Source: Alentia gelatinosa
Lineage: Eukaryota > Annelida > Polychaeta > Phyllodocida > Polynoidae
NCBI GenBank assembly: GCA_950022655.1
Contig: OX465592.1
Span: 1,106,234-1,170,233, forward strand
Reading direction: 5' to 3'
DNA length: 64,000 nucleotides
In this document: piece by piece, positions 61,201 through 64,000 of the stretch
Layout: every line of letters starts with the position of its first letter
How positions within the stretch are numbered: the stretch's first letter is position 1
Notes under the pieces: model-generated
What the model was told of the DNA's origin: nothing
The model's input: only the letters and a program-made list of their open reading frames with translations
Database searches by the model: none
Program-made: the position numbers and the translations under genes

Positions 61201-64000
61201 TAGAAATATTCAGAACTTTGTATCTTAAGGGTGATCCTTTGATAAGACAGAACATACTACATAGTACAATGTGACTTACAAAGTACCACATGTCTGAGAA
61301 AATGGGAATTGTTATGACATCAAAAGTGGTGTTTTTTAAATGACAGGGTGAAACCACGAAAAGTGGAGATGTGCAAATGTGAATATGTCTGCATGAGTTT
61401 CAGGAGATCAGTCTTTGTTGGTTCAGTTTCTAGTAAGAGTTTGAAGTCATAATGAATTAATAGCTTTAGTCAGTACCTGTTGCCTGATGTATTTTGGACT
61501 TGGGAGCTGTTACTGCCTCAGTAAGTGCCTCAGTTGTAGCAGGCATAGTTTGGCCTTCAGTACCTTTAGGTGTGGTCATTTGAAGTGTAGTTTCATCAGT
61601 AGCAGCAGTCGCAGTCAACAGGCTTGTAGGAGTGACAGTTGACATCAGTGTCTCTGTAACATCAGTAGTCTTTTCTGTGCCTGATGTTTTCACGGGTATT
61701 GTGACCTCTGTAACTGATTGCTTAGCTGTAACTGTTGCGGTTCCTTCAGTGGTTATGGTAGATGGGGAAACTTCAGTAATTGCAATGGTTGAAGGCTGTG
61801 TTGCAAGCTCGGCTGCAGTCACTTCAGTGGTTGTTGGAAGTGCAGTTGTATTACCCAATGCTGTTCTAGCAGTCTGTCCCTCAGTATGGGCAGCAGTGGT
61901 GGACACGAGACTTTTTACTTGTGTGGTTGCTGGTACAGCAGTAGTCTGAGATGTAAGAGGGCCTTTAGAAGTGTTCTCTGTAGTTCTTACAGACAAAGGT
62001 TCCTCAGTTATCACTGTTGTGGCAGTTGTATTTGGCTCTATCATTGTAGGAAGTTCACTGCTTCTGGCGGTAGGCAAGACCTTTGTAGATGCACTGGTTG
62101 CCTCCACTGTGTTGGTTTCAGTTTTAGTAGTTTCTGCTGACTTTGTTACCGTCTCTGTTTGACTAGTCAAAGGATGAGTGGAGAGTTCTTGACTGCTTTC
62201 TGAGTTGACAACTGTAACAGGAGCCTCTGTTGTCTGAAGAGTAGTTGAAGCACTGGTAGATTCTGTCTTGCTCAACACTGTTGAAGTAGCTTCAATGGTT
62301 TGGTTTTGATCAGTAGGTTTACCTGTTGTCCGAGCCGTTTGAGATCTCTCAGATGTTATTTTGTTTGTCATAGTTTCAGTGGTTTCAGCTGTGGTGGTGA
62401 TGGTGGGACCTGTACTAGTGGTGCTACTAGTTATGCTTATTGAAGGTGACTTCTCTGATGTCACTGCCTTTGTAGTGGTCTCACTTGTCAAGCCTGTTGC
62501 AGGGACAGTACTTGTTTCCTTGGAGGATATGTTAATGGTAGTTGTCTCAAGCATCCCAACATCTGTAGGTGCACTGGTGGTTGCCTGAGTTTCCTCAGGG
62601 CCTGTAGACCCCTGGAAGTTGGGAGTAGTTGATGTCTCTGTCCTCATTGATTTTGTCCCACTTTCAGTTGTCATTCCACTTGAAGGTTCTTCTGTTCTGG
62701 AGCCTGTCATCATCAATGTAGGTTCCATAGTTGCCTCCACTGTGGTAGGTAGAGTTTCTTTGATTTGGGTAGTCATTGTTATTGCTTGTGTTTGACTAGT
62801 AGGAATGTTTGTAGGCAGTTTGGTTGAACCTTCTGTGCTTGTGAATGTGACAGCAGCTTCTGTTGCTTGGAGCGTTGATTGCTCACTGGTAGTTTTCTCT
62901 CTCCTCAGGACAGTGCTGGATTGGGAGCCAGTAGTTGGACTCTGGGTCATTGTTGCACTTGTAGGTTCTTCAGTTGGTACAGAAGTTGTCAGCACTGCTG
63001 TGGTTTCTACAGATTCTACAGTTGGTATTGATATATTTGCTTTACCAGTATTACCACTTGTGGATCCCACTGTTGTTTGGTCTGCAGCAACAGTTCTTGT
63101 AAGAGTCTCATTTGTCATTGGAGATGCAACAGAAGTCTGTGATGCCAATGGTCTTGTAGGAGACTCTGTTTCAGTCACTGTTGTGGGAGGATGACTGGTC
63201 AAATCTGTTGCAGTCATTGTTGTATATGACTGAGTAGTTGTTGCTTTGGTTTTTCTCTCTATAGTGCCTGTTTTCGTCTGGGCCTCAGTTGTCAAGGCTG
63301 TCATGGGATGAGTCTCTGTCACAGTAGTAGTTACATCTCCTCCTGGTATGAAAAGGAGGAGAGCATGTTTCTTGTGTTATCAGTTATACATATGTATAGA
63401 CTTTGTTACTAATGGAAAATGCAGGTGGCTAAGTCTAGCTTTCAAAGCCACTTGTACTTTATCACAACAACAAACCACAGTATAAAGTAGAGATATTTCT
63501 GTATTTGATGCTTGAATTGGCAGTGAGGGGTGGGAGACAAAGATCTGGAATAGATATTAAGACAGCAGAAGGATACTAACAAAGGACTAGAGTATATGCA
63601 AACTTACCAGTAGCAGGTGCAGCTGTTGAGGCAGGTGATGTTACTGCCTCAGTACCTGGAAAAGTACAAACATTGATTGGTGAGTGGTTTAGAAATATTC
63701 AGAACTTTGTATCTTAAGGGTGATCCTTTGATAAGACAGAACATACTACATAGTACAATGTGACTTACAAAGTACCACATGTCTGAGAAAATGGGAATTG
63801 TTATGACATCAAAAGTGGTGTTTTTTAAATGACAGGGTGAAACCACGAAAAGTGGAGATGTGCAAATGTGAATATGTCTGCATGAGTTTCAGGAGATCAG
63901 TCTTTGTTGGTTCAGTTTCTAGTAAGAGTTTGAAGTCATAATGAATTAATAGCTTTAGTCAGTACCTGTTGCCTGATGTATTTTGGACTTGGGAGCTGTT
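5546..64000 (-). CDS. Giant transmembrane mucin, gene span (5' end outside window)
   Basis: This is the span of one multi-exon gene, read right to left. The inferred protein is an extracellular Thr/Ser/Pro-rich region of more than 12,900 residues, a SEA-like domain, one EGF-like domain, a transmembrane helix and a cytoplasmic tail. This order is that of membrane mucins, which form a glycocalyx on epithelial surfaces; that role is inferred. The model rests on consistent splice phases at every junction: phase 1 throughout the mucin exons, then 1, 0, 2, 1, 2, 2, 1, 0, 1 through the C-terminal exons. No frameshift or stop interrupts the roughly 39.9 kb of coding sequence. Start codon, signal peptide and promoter lie beyond 64000. 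The C-terminal exons were found by splice signals and phase, not by long reading frames. Orthology to any named vertebrate mucin cannot be claimed. Confidence 0.85.
5603..6390 (-). repeat. 89-bp minisatellite of duplicated splice acceptors
   Basis: Nine units of about 89 bp start at exon-start anchors 5640, 5729, 5818, 5907, 5987, 6076, 6165, 6254 and 6343; one interval is shortened to about 80. On the minus strand each unit ends with TTTACACAG (TTTATACAG in the true copy) followed by about 20 bases of the last exon (GCGAGTCGGCC...). Only the 5640 copy continues into the full exon. The others would add a few residues (ESAYT.SPL) and reach a TAA. The array fills most of the last intron (5641-6652). 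The remainder, 6391-6652, is AT-rich with nothing recognisable. Confidence 0.9.
6653..6734 (-). CDS. Mucin cytoplasmic-tail exon
   Basis: The acceptor is CTTTACAG and the donor GTAAGT (6647-6652). It enters at phase 0, encodes 27 residues starting MHPIDPDNVSQF and ending LSDDST, and leaves in phase 1. Both phases match the neighbouring exons. The content is polar, Asp/Ser/Thr/His-rich and cytoplasmic in character. No domain is recognised. The next intron (6735-7567) is AT-rich with no feature seen. Confidence 0.8.
7568..7653 (-). CDS. Mucin cytoplasmic-tail exon with tyrosine cluster
   Basis: The acceptor is TTCTTCAG and the donor GTAACC (7562-7567). It enters in phase 1 and leaves in phase 0. 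It encodes 28 residues including SALAYRPDYLQNWRNR. Two closely spaced tyrosines and a tryptophan make it the most distinctive part of the tail and a plausible binding segment for an adaptor, by inference only. Its frame joins both neighbours without a stop. Confidence 0.8.
7690..7985. repeat. Intronic minisatellite, unit 33-39 bp
   Basis: About nine copies of a unit containing ATCCAAATTAGTGTGACAC occupy the intron between the exons at 7568-7653 and 8437-8480, next to the acceptor end. Unlike the arrays at 5603 and 9775 it does not contain the exon's acceptor. A minus-strand frame of about 150 codons runs through the array but breaks the splice model, so it is not called. From 7986 to 8436 the intron is AT-rich with nothing recognisable. 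Confidence 0.8.
8437..8480 (-). CDS. Mucin cytoplasmic-tail micro-exon
   Basis: A 44-bp exon with acceptor TTATTCTAG and donor GTAAAT (8431-8436). Phase 2 in and phase 1 out, matching the exons at 9607 and 7653. It encodes FKVDDVKSVSSAST after completing an Arg codon. It is far too short to find by reading frame; it is supported by the splice signals on both sides and the exact phase fit. Confidence 0.75.
8887..9590. repeat. Hairpin-bearing minisatellite
   Basis: A tandem array with a basic unit of 32-35 bp and, from about 9097 to 9500, a higher-order unit of about 118 bp. Most basic units contain AATGCCTCCAGGCATT, a perfect 7-bp inverted repeat with a 2-base loop. About 15 such motifs are visible. 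The array begins a few bases beyond the donor of the transmembrane exon. It is intronic if that donor is used, and 3' UTR if the exon is read through. Plus-strand frames here are repeat artefacts. The stretch 8481-8886 holds poly-T runs and nothing else recognised. Confidence 0.9.
9607..9795 (-). CDS. Mucin exon: end of EGF domain, transmembrane helix, start of tail
   Basis: It enters in phase 2 after ATCTAG and opens with CRSGYYGPRCE, the last two cysteines of an EGF-like domain. A hydrophobic helix follows at about 9660-9740 (from LLPAILAAS to CICTWFW), then the stop-transfer sequence RRRHAERTEARRVETLNR. The donor is AACAG/GTCGGT (9601-9606), weaker than the other donors of the gene. If it is not used, translation adds SVTALF and stops at 9585-9587, giving a short-tailed form. 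The exon is clearly more GC-rich than its surroundings and is sandwiched between two minisatellites. Confidence 0.88.
9775..10500 (-). repeat. Minisatellite of duplicated splice acceptors (36-45 bp)
   Basis: About 17 units, counting the functional one at 9795. On the minus strand each carries a pyrimidine-poor but intact acceptor (for example TATTTATCTAG) followed by GTGTCGGTCGGGGTACTA or a shortened form, which are the first bases of the transmembrane exon. Units alternate between the longer form and forms missing 4-5 bases, so decoy use would often shift frame. The rest of the intron (10501-11049) is AT-rich without features. Confidence 0.9.
11050..11149 (-). CDS. Mucin exon: first part of EGF-like domain
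   Basis: The acceptor is CTGCCAG and the donor GTAAGT (11044-11049). Phase 1 in, phase 2 out. It encodes SFEEVCELQEFGQGC, then ANEGTC, then MHDITTNTLSCT. With the next exon the cysteine spacing is C-x8-C-x5-C-x10-C-x-C-x8-C, a standard EGF-like pattern with the typical GYYGPRC ending. It lies between the SEA-like domain and the membrane, as in several membrane mucins. Confidence 0.88.
11286..11400. repeat. Diverged dispersed repeat related to the 3250 region
   Basis: GGTAGGATAAAATC followed by a CACTCAGC.TCGCCTC-type block and a TAAAGTCA/GAAATCA block occurs here and at about 3253-3350 in the same orientation. Similarity is patchy. It lies in the intron between the EGF exon and the SEA exon. 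Confidence 0.4.
11477..11676 (-). CDS. Mucin exon: C-terminal half of SEA-like domain
   Basis: Phase 2 in (acceptor ATATTCAG), phase 1 out (donor GTACGT at 11471-11476). It encodes PGSTIVKYAINF, matching the SEA core strand in which a Gly-Ser bond followed by hydrophobic residues undergoes self-cleavage in many mucins. An amphipathic stretch, RLGKIGLDHVRYMLNG, and a final strand before the EGF domain follow. Three N-glycosylation sequons (NHT, NMT, NIT) are present. The SEA assignment rests on motif and position, not on a profile search. Confidence 0.82.
11937..11992. repeat. (CAA)n-type microsatellite
   Basis: An interrupted run of CAA/CAG/CAT triplets in the intron at 11677-12833. Confidence 0.85.
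12017..12312. mobile_element. MITE with terminal inverted repeats and TA duplication
   Basis: The left end reads AAGCCCGGCGTCCACCTACT. The reverse complement of the right end reads AGGCCTGGCGTCCACCTACT. Similarity continues inward (CGATA) for about 26 bp in all. The 296-bp element is flanked by TA on both sides (12015-12016 and 12313-12314), as for Tc1/mariner-type or similar cut-and-paste elements. There is no transposase frame, so it is non-autonomous. It lies within an intron of the mucin gene. Confidence 0.75.
12484..12703 (+). repeat. Dispersed repeat, copy 2
   Basis: Same element as at 4409-4621, same orientation, with an extra segment near 12520 and a deletion after GCAAGTGGGT. Being intronic here, it confirms that the sequence is interspersed rather than a local duplication. 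Confidence 0.65.
12834..12892 (-). CDS. Mucin exon: middle of SEA-like domain
   Basis: A 59-bp exon with acceptor TTAATTCCAG and donor GTAAGT (12828-12833). Phase 0 in, phase 2 out. It encodes LWSIHGVFTLPCGINVISV, the strand leading into the PGSTIV cleavage-type motif of the next exon. The other two frames contain stops, and only this phase joins both neighbours. Confidence 0.78.
13207..13379 (-). CDS. Mucin exon: N-terminal part of SEA-like domain
   Basis: The acceptor is TGTTTTTAG and the donor GTATGT (13201-13206). Phase 1 in, matching the end of the 30-residue-repeat exon; phase 0 out. It encodes YGAFVTLVFDFPIAITG, a cysteine-bearing loop (CHGN...QC) and a helix-like QAQVLALVRS stretch. 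An alternative donor of the same phase (GTACGT at 13261-13266) would make the exon 60 bp shorter. The longer form is preferred because it supplies more of an expected SEA fold. Low similarity to classical SEA N-termini leaves some doubt. Confidence 0.72.
13690..13772. repeat. Isolated relatives of the hairpin minisatellite
   Basis: AAATGCCTACAGGCATTA and a degenerate second copy (GAATGCCTACAAGCA), plus a terminal TTCAGGCATTT, resemble the hairpin core of the array at 8887-9590, 4 kb away in another intron of the same gene. The rest of this intron (13773-14285) includes a GC-richer patch at about 13915-14045 with a small CAGGGGC/GCCCCTG hairpin; its origin is not recognised. Confidence 0.5.
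14290..14575. repeat. 64-bp intronic minisatellite
   Basis: Four to five copies of a 64-bp unit containing GAGGTTTCCAATCTTGGCAA (anchors near 14327, 14392, 14456 and 14520). It lies directly downstream, in transcript sense, of the donor of the 9.8-kb mucin exon. Confidence 0.85.
14598..24440 (-). CDS. Mucin giant exon: 30-residue repeat domain
   Basis: A single exon of 9,843 bp with acceptor TTTCCTTAG and donor GTAAGT (14592-14597), phase 1 at both ends. The N-terminal part (24440 to about 24010), starting LHTTVTIGPM, matches the exon at 26996-28681. About 99 units of 30 residues follow, consensus TTGPTQTEGPSTTPGTATTI then QQTSVTEGTV. The unique C-terminal part (about 15085-14598) has several NVT/NIS/NDS sequons and a run of about 14 threonines, ending APVGGC. 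Thr, Ser and Pro make up most of the sequence, with no Cys, Trp or Tyr until the end: a dense O-glycosylation scaffold. There is no methionine start; the exon begins in mid-codon. Confidence 0.92.
15090..24010 (-). repeat. 90-bp tandem array, about 99 units
   Basis: The 90-bp period is strict from about 15090 to 22540; leftward units are more uniform, and units above about 22500 are more diverged with indels. Blocks of several units are repeated as higher-order units: for example, the unit series at about 16195-16555 recurs 810 bp on at about 17005-17365. A variant unit ending EIDNKLNQDNATEGT recurs near 15300, 19260, 20520, 21510 and 22715, with a diverged copy near 23850. Confidence 0.93.
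24441..25164. repeat. Duplicated intron segment, copy 1
   Basis: This intron sequence upstream of the giant exon is nearly identical to 28682-29400, upstream of the exon at 26996-28681. The duplication continues into the coding parts of both exons (24010-24440 and 28250-28681). The short reading frame it carries is in both copies but overlaps no splice signals, so it is not called as a gene. Confidence 0.85.
25165..26181 (+). mobile_element. About 1-kb insertion ending in AATAAA and poly(A)
   Basis: Comparison with the duplicate intron (29577-29590) shows that this block interrupts the sequence between GACTGGAAA and ATCTTGTTG. It ends with AATAAA (26146-26151), 20 bases of spacer and a run of A at 26172-26181. 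That is the form of a retrotransposed insertion in plus orientation (LINE 3' end, SINE or processed transcript). It contains a pure (TA)n tract. No protein domain is recognised in its frames and target-site duplications are unclear. Confidence 0.55.
25213..25266. repeat. (TA)n microsatellite
   Basis: An almost pure TA dinucleotide run of about 54 bases inside the insertion at 25165-26181. Confidence 0.95.
26638..26685 (-). CDS. Mucin mini-exon (nearest the giant exon)
   Basis: A 48-bp exon with acceptor CTTTTCCAG and donor GTAAGT, phase 1 at both ends. It encodes TEAVTSPASTAAPAT between two split Gly codons. Here it joins the hybrid exon (26996-28681) to the giant exon. Its flanks up to about 26182 duplicate those of the mini-exon at 30037. 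Because its length is a multiple of three, skipping would keep the frame. Confidence 0.85.
26996..28681 (-). CDS. Mucin hybrid exon
   Basis: An exon of 1,686 bp (562 codons), phase 1 at both ends. The first part (LHTTVTIGPMTKGTDG...) matches the giant exon almost exactly. The middle carries about a dozen diverged 30-residue units, including one EIDNKLNQ-type variant without an NxT sequon. From about 27160 leftward it switches to the end of the 622-codon exon type (STVTPTSLLTATAATD to HQPTG) and uses that type's donor, GTACTG. It is therefore a recombinant of the two exon families. Confidence 0.9.
28682..30036. repeat. Duplicated intron segment, copy 2, with internal 173-bp duplication
   Basis: It is the counterpart of 24441-26637 without the 1-kb insertion. 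Inside it, a stretch with CCAATTGGCTCAGGATCAGG near 29348 recurs near 29521, together with a second copy of the ATATACATGTATACATATAA block (28750 and 29396). This points to a further local tandem duplication. From about 29590 to 30036 it matches 26190-26637. Confidence 0.8.
30037..30084 (-). CDS. Mucin mini-exon
   Basis: Identical in sequence to the 26638 mini-exon. It links the 622-codon exon at 30395-32260 to the hybrid exon. It marks the left end of the 2,489-bp cassette array. Confidence 0.85.
30395..32260 (-). CDS. Mucin 622-codon exon (copy nearest the hybrid exon)
   Basis: Acceptor TTCATACCAG, donor GTACTG, phase 1 both ends. It starts GGDVTTTVTETHPMTALTTE, of which the first 101 codons are the header. 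A 521-codon body runs from SIPTVESVETTAV to HQPTG. It is the most distinct copy, with SANTGKA, SRIEEPSS, STPPLTS and KSNFHQPTG where most others have SGNTGKA, SRTEEPSS, STHPLTS and KSKIHQATG. Composition is Thr/Ser-rich with scattered N-glycosylation sequons (NKT-free; NQT, NTT, NIS seen), and no Cys. Confidence 0.92.
32526..32573 (-). CDS. Mucin mini-exon
   Basis: Consensus mini-exon between the large exons at 32884-36252 and 30395-32260. Confidence 0.85.
32884..36252 (-). CDS. Mucin double-body exon with 20-codon deletion
   Basis: 1,123 codons: the header, then two bodies of the 521-codon type, the second shortened by 20 codons (the EGQTART...TTTE segment, lost near 33229). The internal junction at 34387 reads HQPTGND then SIPTVES, and still contains CAG/GTAATG, a splice donor in phase 1. 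It shares the rare variants EYPTRPL and GPLPSQ only with the exon at 39365-44356. Confidence 0.92.
36518..36565 (-). CDS. Mucin mini-exon
   Basis: Consensus mini-exon between the large exons at 36876-38741 and 32884-36252. Confidence 0.85.
36876..38741 (-). CDS. Mucin 622-codon exon
   Basis: Single-body copy of the NTSKGPL / VKSLVST sub-family, shared with the copies at 44980, 58988 and 61477. No stop or frameshift. It ends KSKIHQATG before the donor at 36870-36875. Confidence 0.92.
39007..39054 (-). CDS. Mucin mini-exon
   Basis: Consensus mini-exon between the large exons at 39365-44356 and 36876-38741. Confidence 0.85.
39365..44356 (-). CDS. Mucin triple-body exon
   Basis: 1,664 codons, equal to 101 header codons plus three 521-codon bodies. 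It is the longest exon of this family in the window. Internal junctions at 42491 and 40928 both read HQPTGND then SMPTVES and keep the CAG/GTAATG donor. The first body matches the first body of the 32884 exon (EYPTRPL, GPLPSQ, TAFGN). The second and third bodies share FVSTEGSTK, and the second alone has SASKKVL and AKQSATE. Confidence 0.92.
44622..44669 (-). CDS. Mucin mini-exon
   Basis: Consensus mini-exon between the large exons at 44980-46845 and 39365-44356. Confidence 0.85.
44980..46845 (-). CDS. Mucin 622-codon exon
   Basis: Single-body copy of the NTSKGPL / VKSLVST sub-family, nearly identical to 36876-38741 except for a private Glu-to-Val change (TAAVLATQ). Confidence 0.92.
47111..47158 (-). 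CDS. Mucin mini-exon with a Val-to-Ala change
   Basis: It differs from the other mini-exons by one base that changes TEAVTS to TEAATS. The adjoining intron also carries a private change near 47192. It links 47469-50897 to 44980-46845. Confidence 0.83.
47469..50897 (-). CDS. Mucin double-body exon
   Basis: 1,143 codons: header plus two full 521-codon bodies. The junction at 49032 (HQPTGND then SIPTVES) keeps the CAG/GTAATG donor. The first body has TESSTKL, QATNSAPT and LTSKTTT, shared only with the exon at 51521-53386. The second has FVSTEG and STISTGP, as in the last body of the 39365 exon. Confidence 0.92.
51163..51210 (-). CDS. Mucin mini-exon
   Basis: Consensus mini-exon between the large exons at 51521-53386 and 47469-50897. 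Confidence 0.85.
51521..53386 (-). CDS. Mucin 622-codon exon
   Basis: Single-body copy of the TESSTKL / QATNSAPT sub-family, with a private Thr-to-Lys change (TSAKMTQ). It has DVKETLMS, shared only with 54010-55875. Confidence 0.92.
53652..53699 (-). CDS. Mucin mini-exon
   Basis: Consensus mini-exon between the large exons at 54010-55875 and 51521-53386. Confidence 0.85.
54010..55875 (-). CDS. Mucin 622-codon exon
   Basis: Single-body copy with GFEETQATTS, VIIEEPL and TAFGN. It carries a private Gln-to-Arg change (LTSRTTA). That change removes a plus-strand stop and lengthens the antisense frame there, showing that those antisense frames are incidental. Confidence 0.92.
56141..56188 (-). 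CDS. Mucin mini-exon
   Basis: Consensus mini-exon between the large exons at 56499-58364 and 54010-55875. Confidence 0.85.
56499..58364 (-). CDS. Mucin 622-codon exon
   Basis: Single-body copy with VIIEEPL and TAFGN like its left neighbour, but NIPSKE and SQTARTT in place of NISSKE and SQTALTT. It has a private Thr-to-Ile change (ESGIKSM), so it is a mosaic of sub-families. Confidence 0.92.
58630..58677 (-). CDS. Mucin mini-exon
   Basis: Consensus mini-exon between the large exons at 58988-60853 and 56499-58364. Confidence 0.85.
58988..60853 (-). CDS. Mucin 622-codon exon
   Basis: Single-body copy of the NTSKGPL / VKSLVST sub-family with two private changes: Gly to Glu (TTVESTSG) and Thr to Leu (QTARLALG). 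The latter needs two base changes in one codon. Confidence 0.92.
61119..61166 (-). CDS. Mucin mini-exon
   Basis: Consensus mini-exon between the large exons at 61477-63342 and 58988-60853. Confidence 0.85.
61477..63342 (-). CDS. Mucin 622-codon exon
   Basis: Single-body copy of the NTSKGPL / VKSLVST sub-family with a private Pro-to-Gln change (LTSQTETV). It is the most 5' complete large exon in the window. Confidence 0.92.
63608..63655 (-). CDS. Mucin mini-exon
   Basis: It differs from the consensus by one base at its second position, turning the split Gly codon GGC into GGT (silent). It links the exon cut by the window edge to 61477-63342. Confidence 0.84.
63966..64000 (-). CDS. Mucin large exon, 3' end only (cut by window edge)
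   Basis: The last 35 bases of another large exon, encoding the KSKIHQATG end and the standard GTACTG donor at 63960-63965. It shows that the cassette array and the gene continue upstream beyond the window. Confidence 0.85.

Larger units (their letters stand above)
30037..64000 (-). repeat. Tandem genomic cassette, basic unit 2,489 bp
   Basis: Mini-exon spacing is exactly 2,489 bp for eight intervals. The other three are 3,992, 5,615 and 4,052 bp, explained by extra in-exon copies of 1,563 bp (one with a 60-bp deletion). Each unit is: large exon 1,866 bp, intron 310 bp, mini-exon 48 bp, intron 265 bp. Introns are about as well conserved as exons, which points to recent amplification or ongoing homogenisation. 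Eleven complete large exons and one partial are in the window, and the array continues past its right edge. Confidence 0.95.

Noticed and set aside
30550..63194. Repeated plus-strand frames (about 105, 84, 75 and 129 codons) in every cassette, rich in Val and resembling membrane segments
   Set aside because: They are antisense to the Thr-rich mucin exons: ACT/ACA codons read as AGT/TGT and shifted as GTT/GTA. They recur only because the cassettes recur, and single substitutions fuse or split them.
26679..63846. A 65-codon minus-strand frame present in every cassette (MVSPCHLK...)
   Set aside because: It lies in the 310-bp intron and runs across the mini-exon acceptor in a different frame. 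Its conservation is explained by the conserved intron.

Overview
The window is eukaryotic, most likely from a marine invertebrate animal. It is AT-rich, with split genes, GT/AG introns, MITE-like elements and many minisatellites. The taxon cannot be fixed from the sequence. No bacterial features are present.

One gene on the minus strand fills almost the whole window, from its poly(A) signal near 5387 to beyond 64000, where its 5' end and signal peptide must lie. It encodes a giant membrane-anchored mucin. The exons can be chained from right to left with every splice phase matching, giving about 39.9 kb of coding sequence (roughly 13,300 residues) inside the window. The order in the protein is: (i) 64000-30037, a tandem genomic cassette of 2,489 bp, each copy holding a large Thr/Ser/Pro-rich exon, a 310-bp intron, a 48-bp mini-exon and a 265-bp intron; (ii) 28681-26996, a hybrid mucin exon, then one more mini-exon; (iii) 24440-14598, a single 9,843-bp exon made of about 99 copies of a 90-bp (30-residue) repeat; (iv) three exons (13379-11477) forming a SEA-like domain with a Gly-Ser cleavage-type motif; (v) an EGF-like domain split over two exons, the second also carrying the transmembrane helix (11149-9607); (vi) four short exons (8480-5546) encoding a cytoplasmic tail with several tyrosines.

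The introns of the 3' half are packed with minisatellites. Two of them, beside the transmembrane exon and beside the last exon, are built from copies of the exon's own 3' splice acceptor plus the first exon bases, so each real acceptor sits at the end of a row of decoy acceptors. In three large exons the unit has also amplified inside the exon (exon length = 101 + n x 521 codons). The former splice donor is kept at each internal junction, and a fourth exon shows the same with one 20-codon deletion.

The region 1-5370 is downstream intergenic DNA with degenerate tandem and inverted repeats and no supported gene. Long plus-strand reading frames across the mucin exons are antisense shadows of the repeats.
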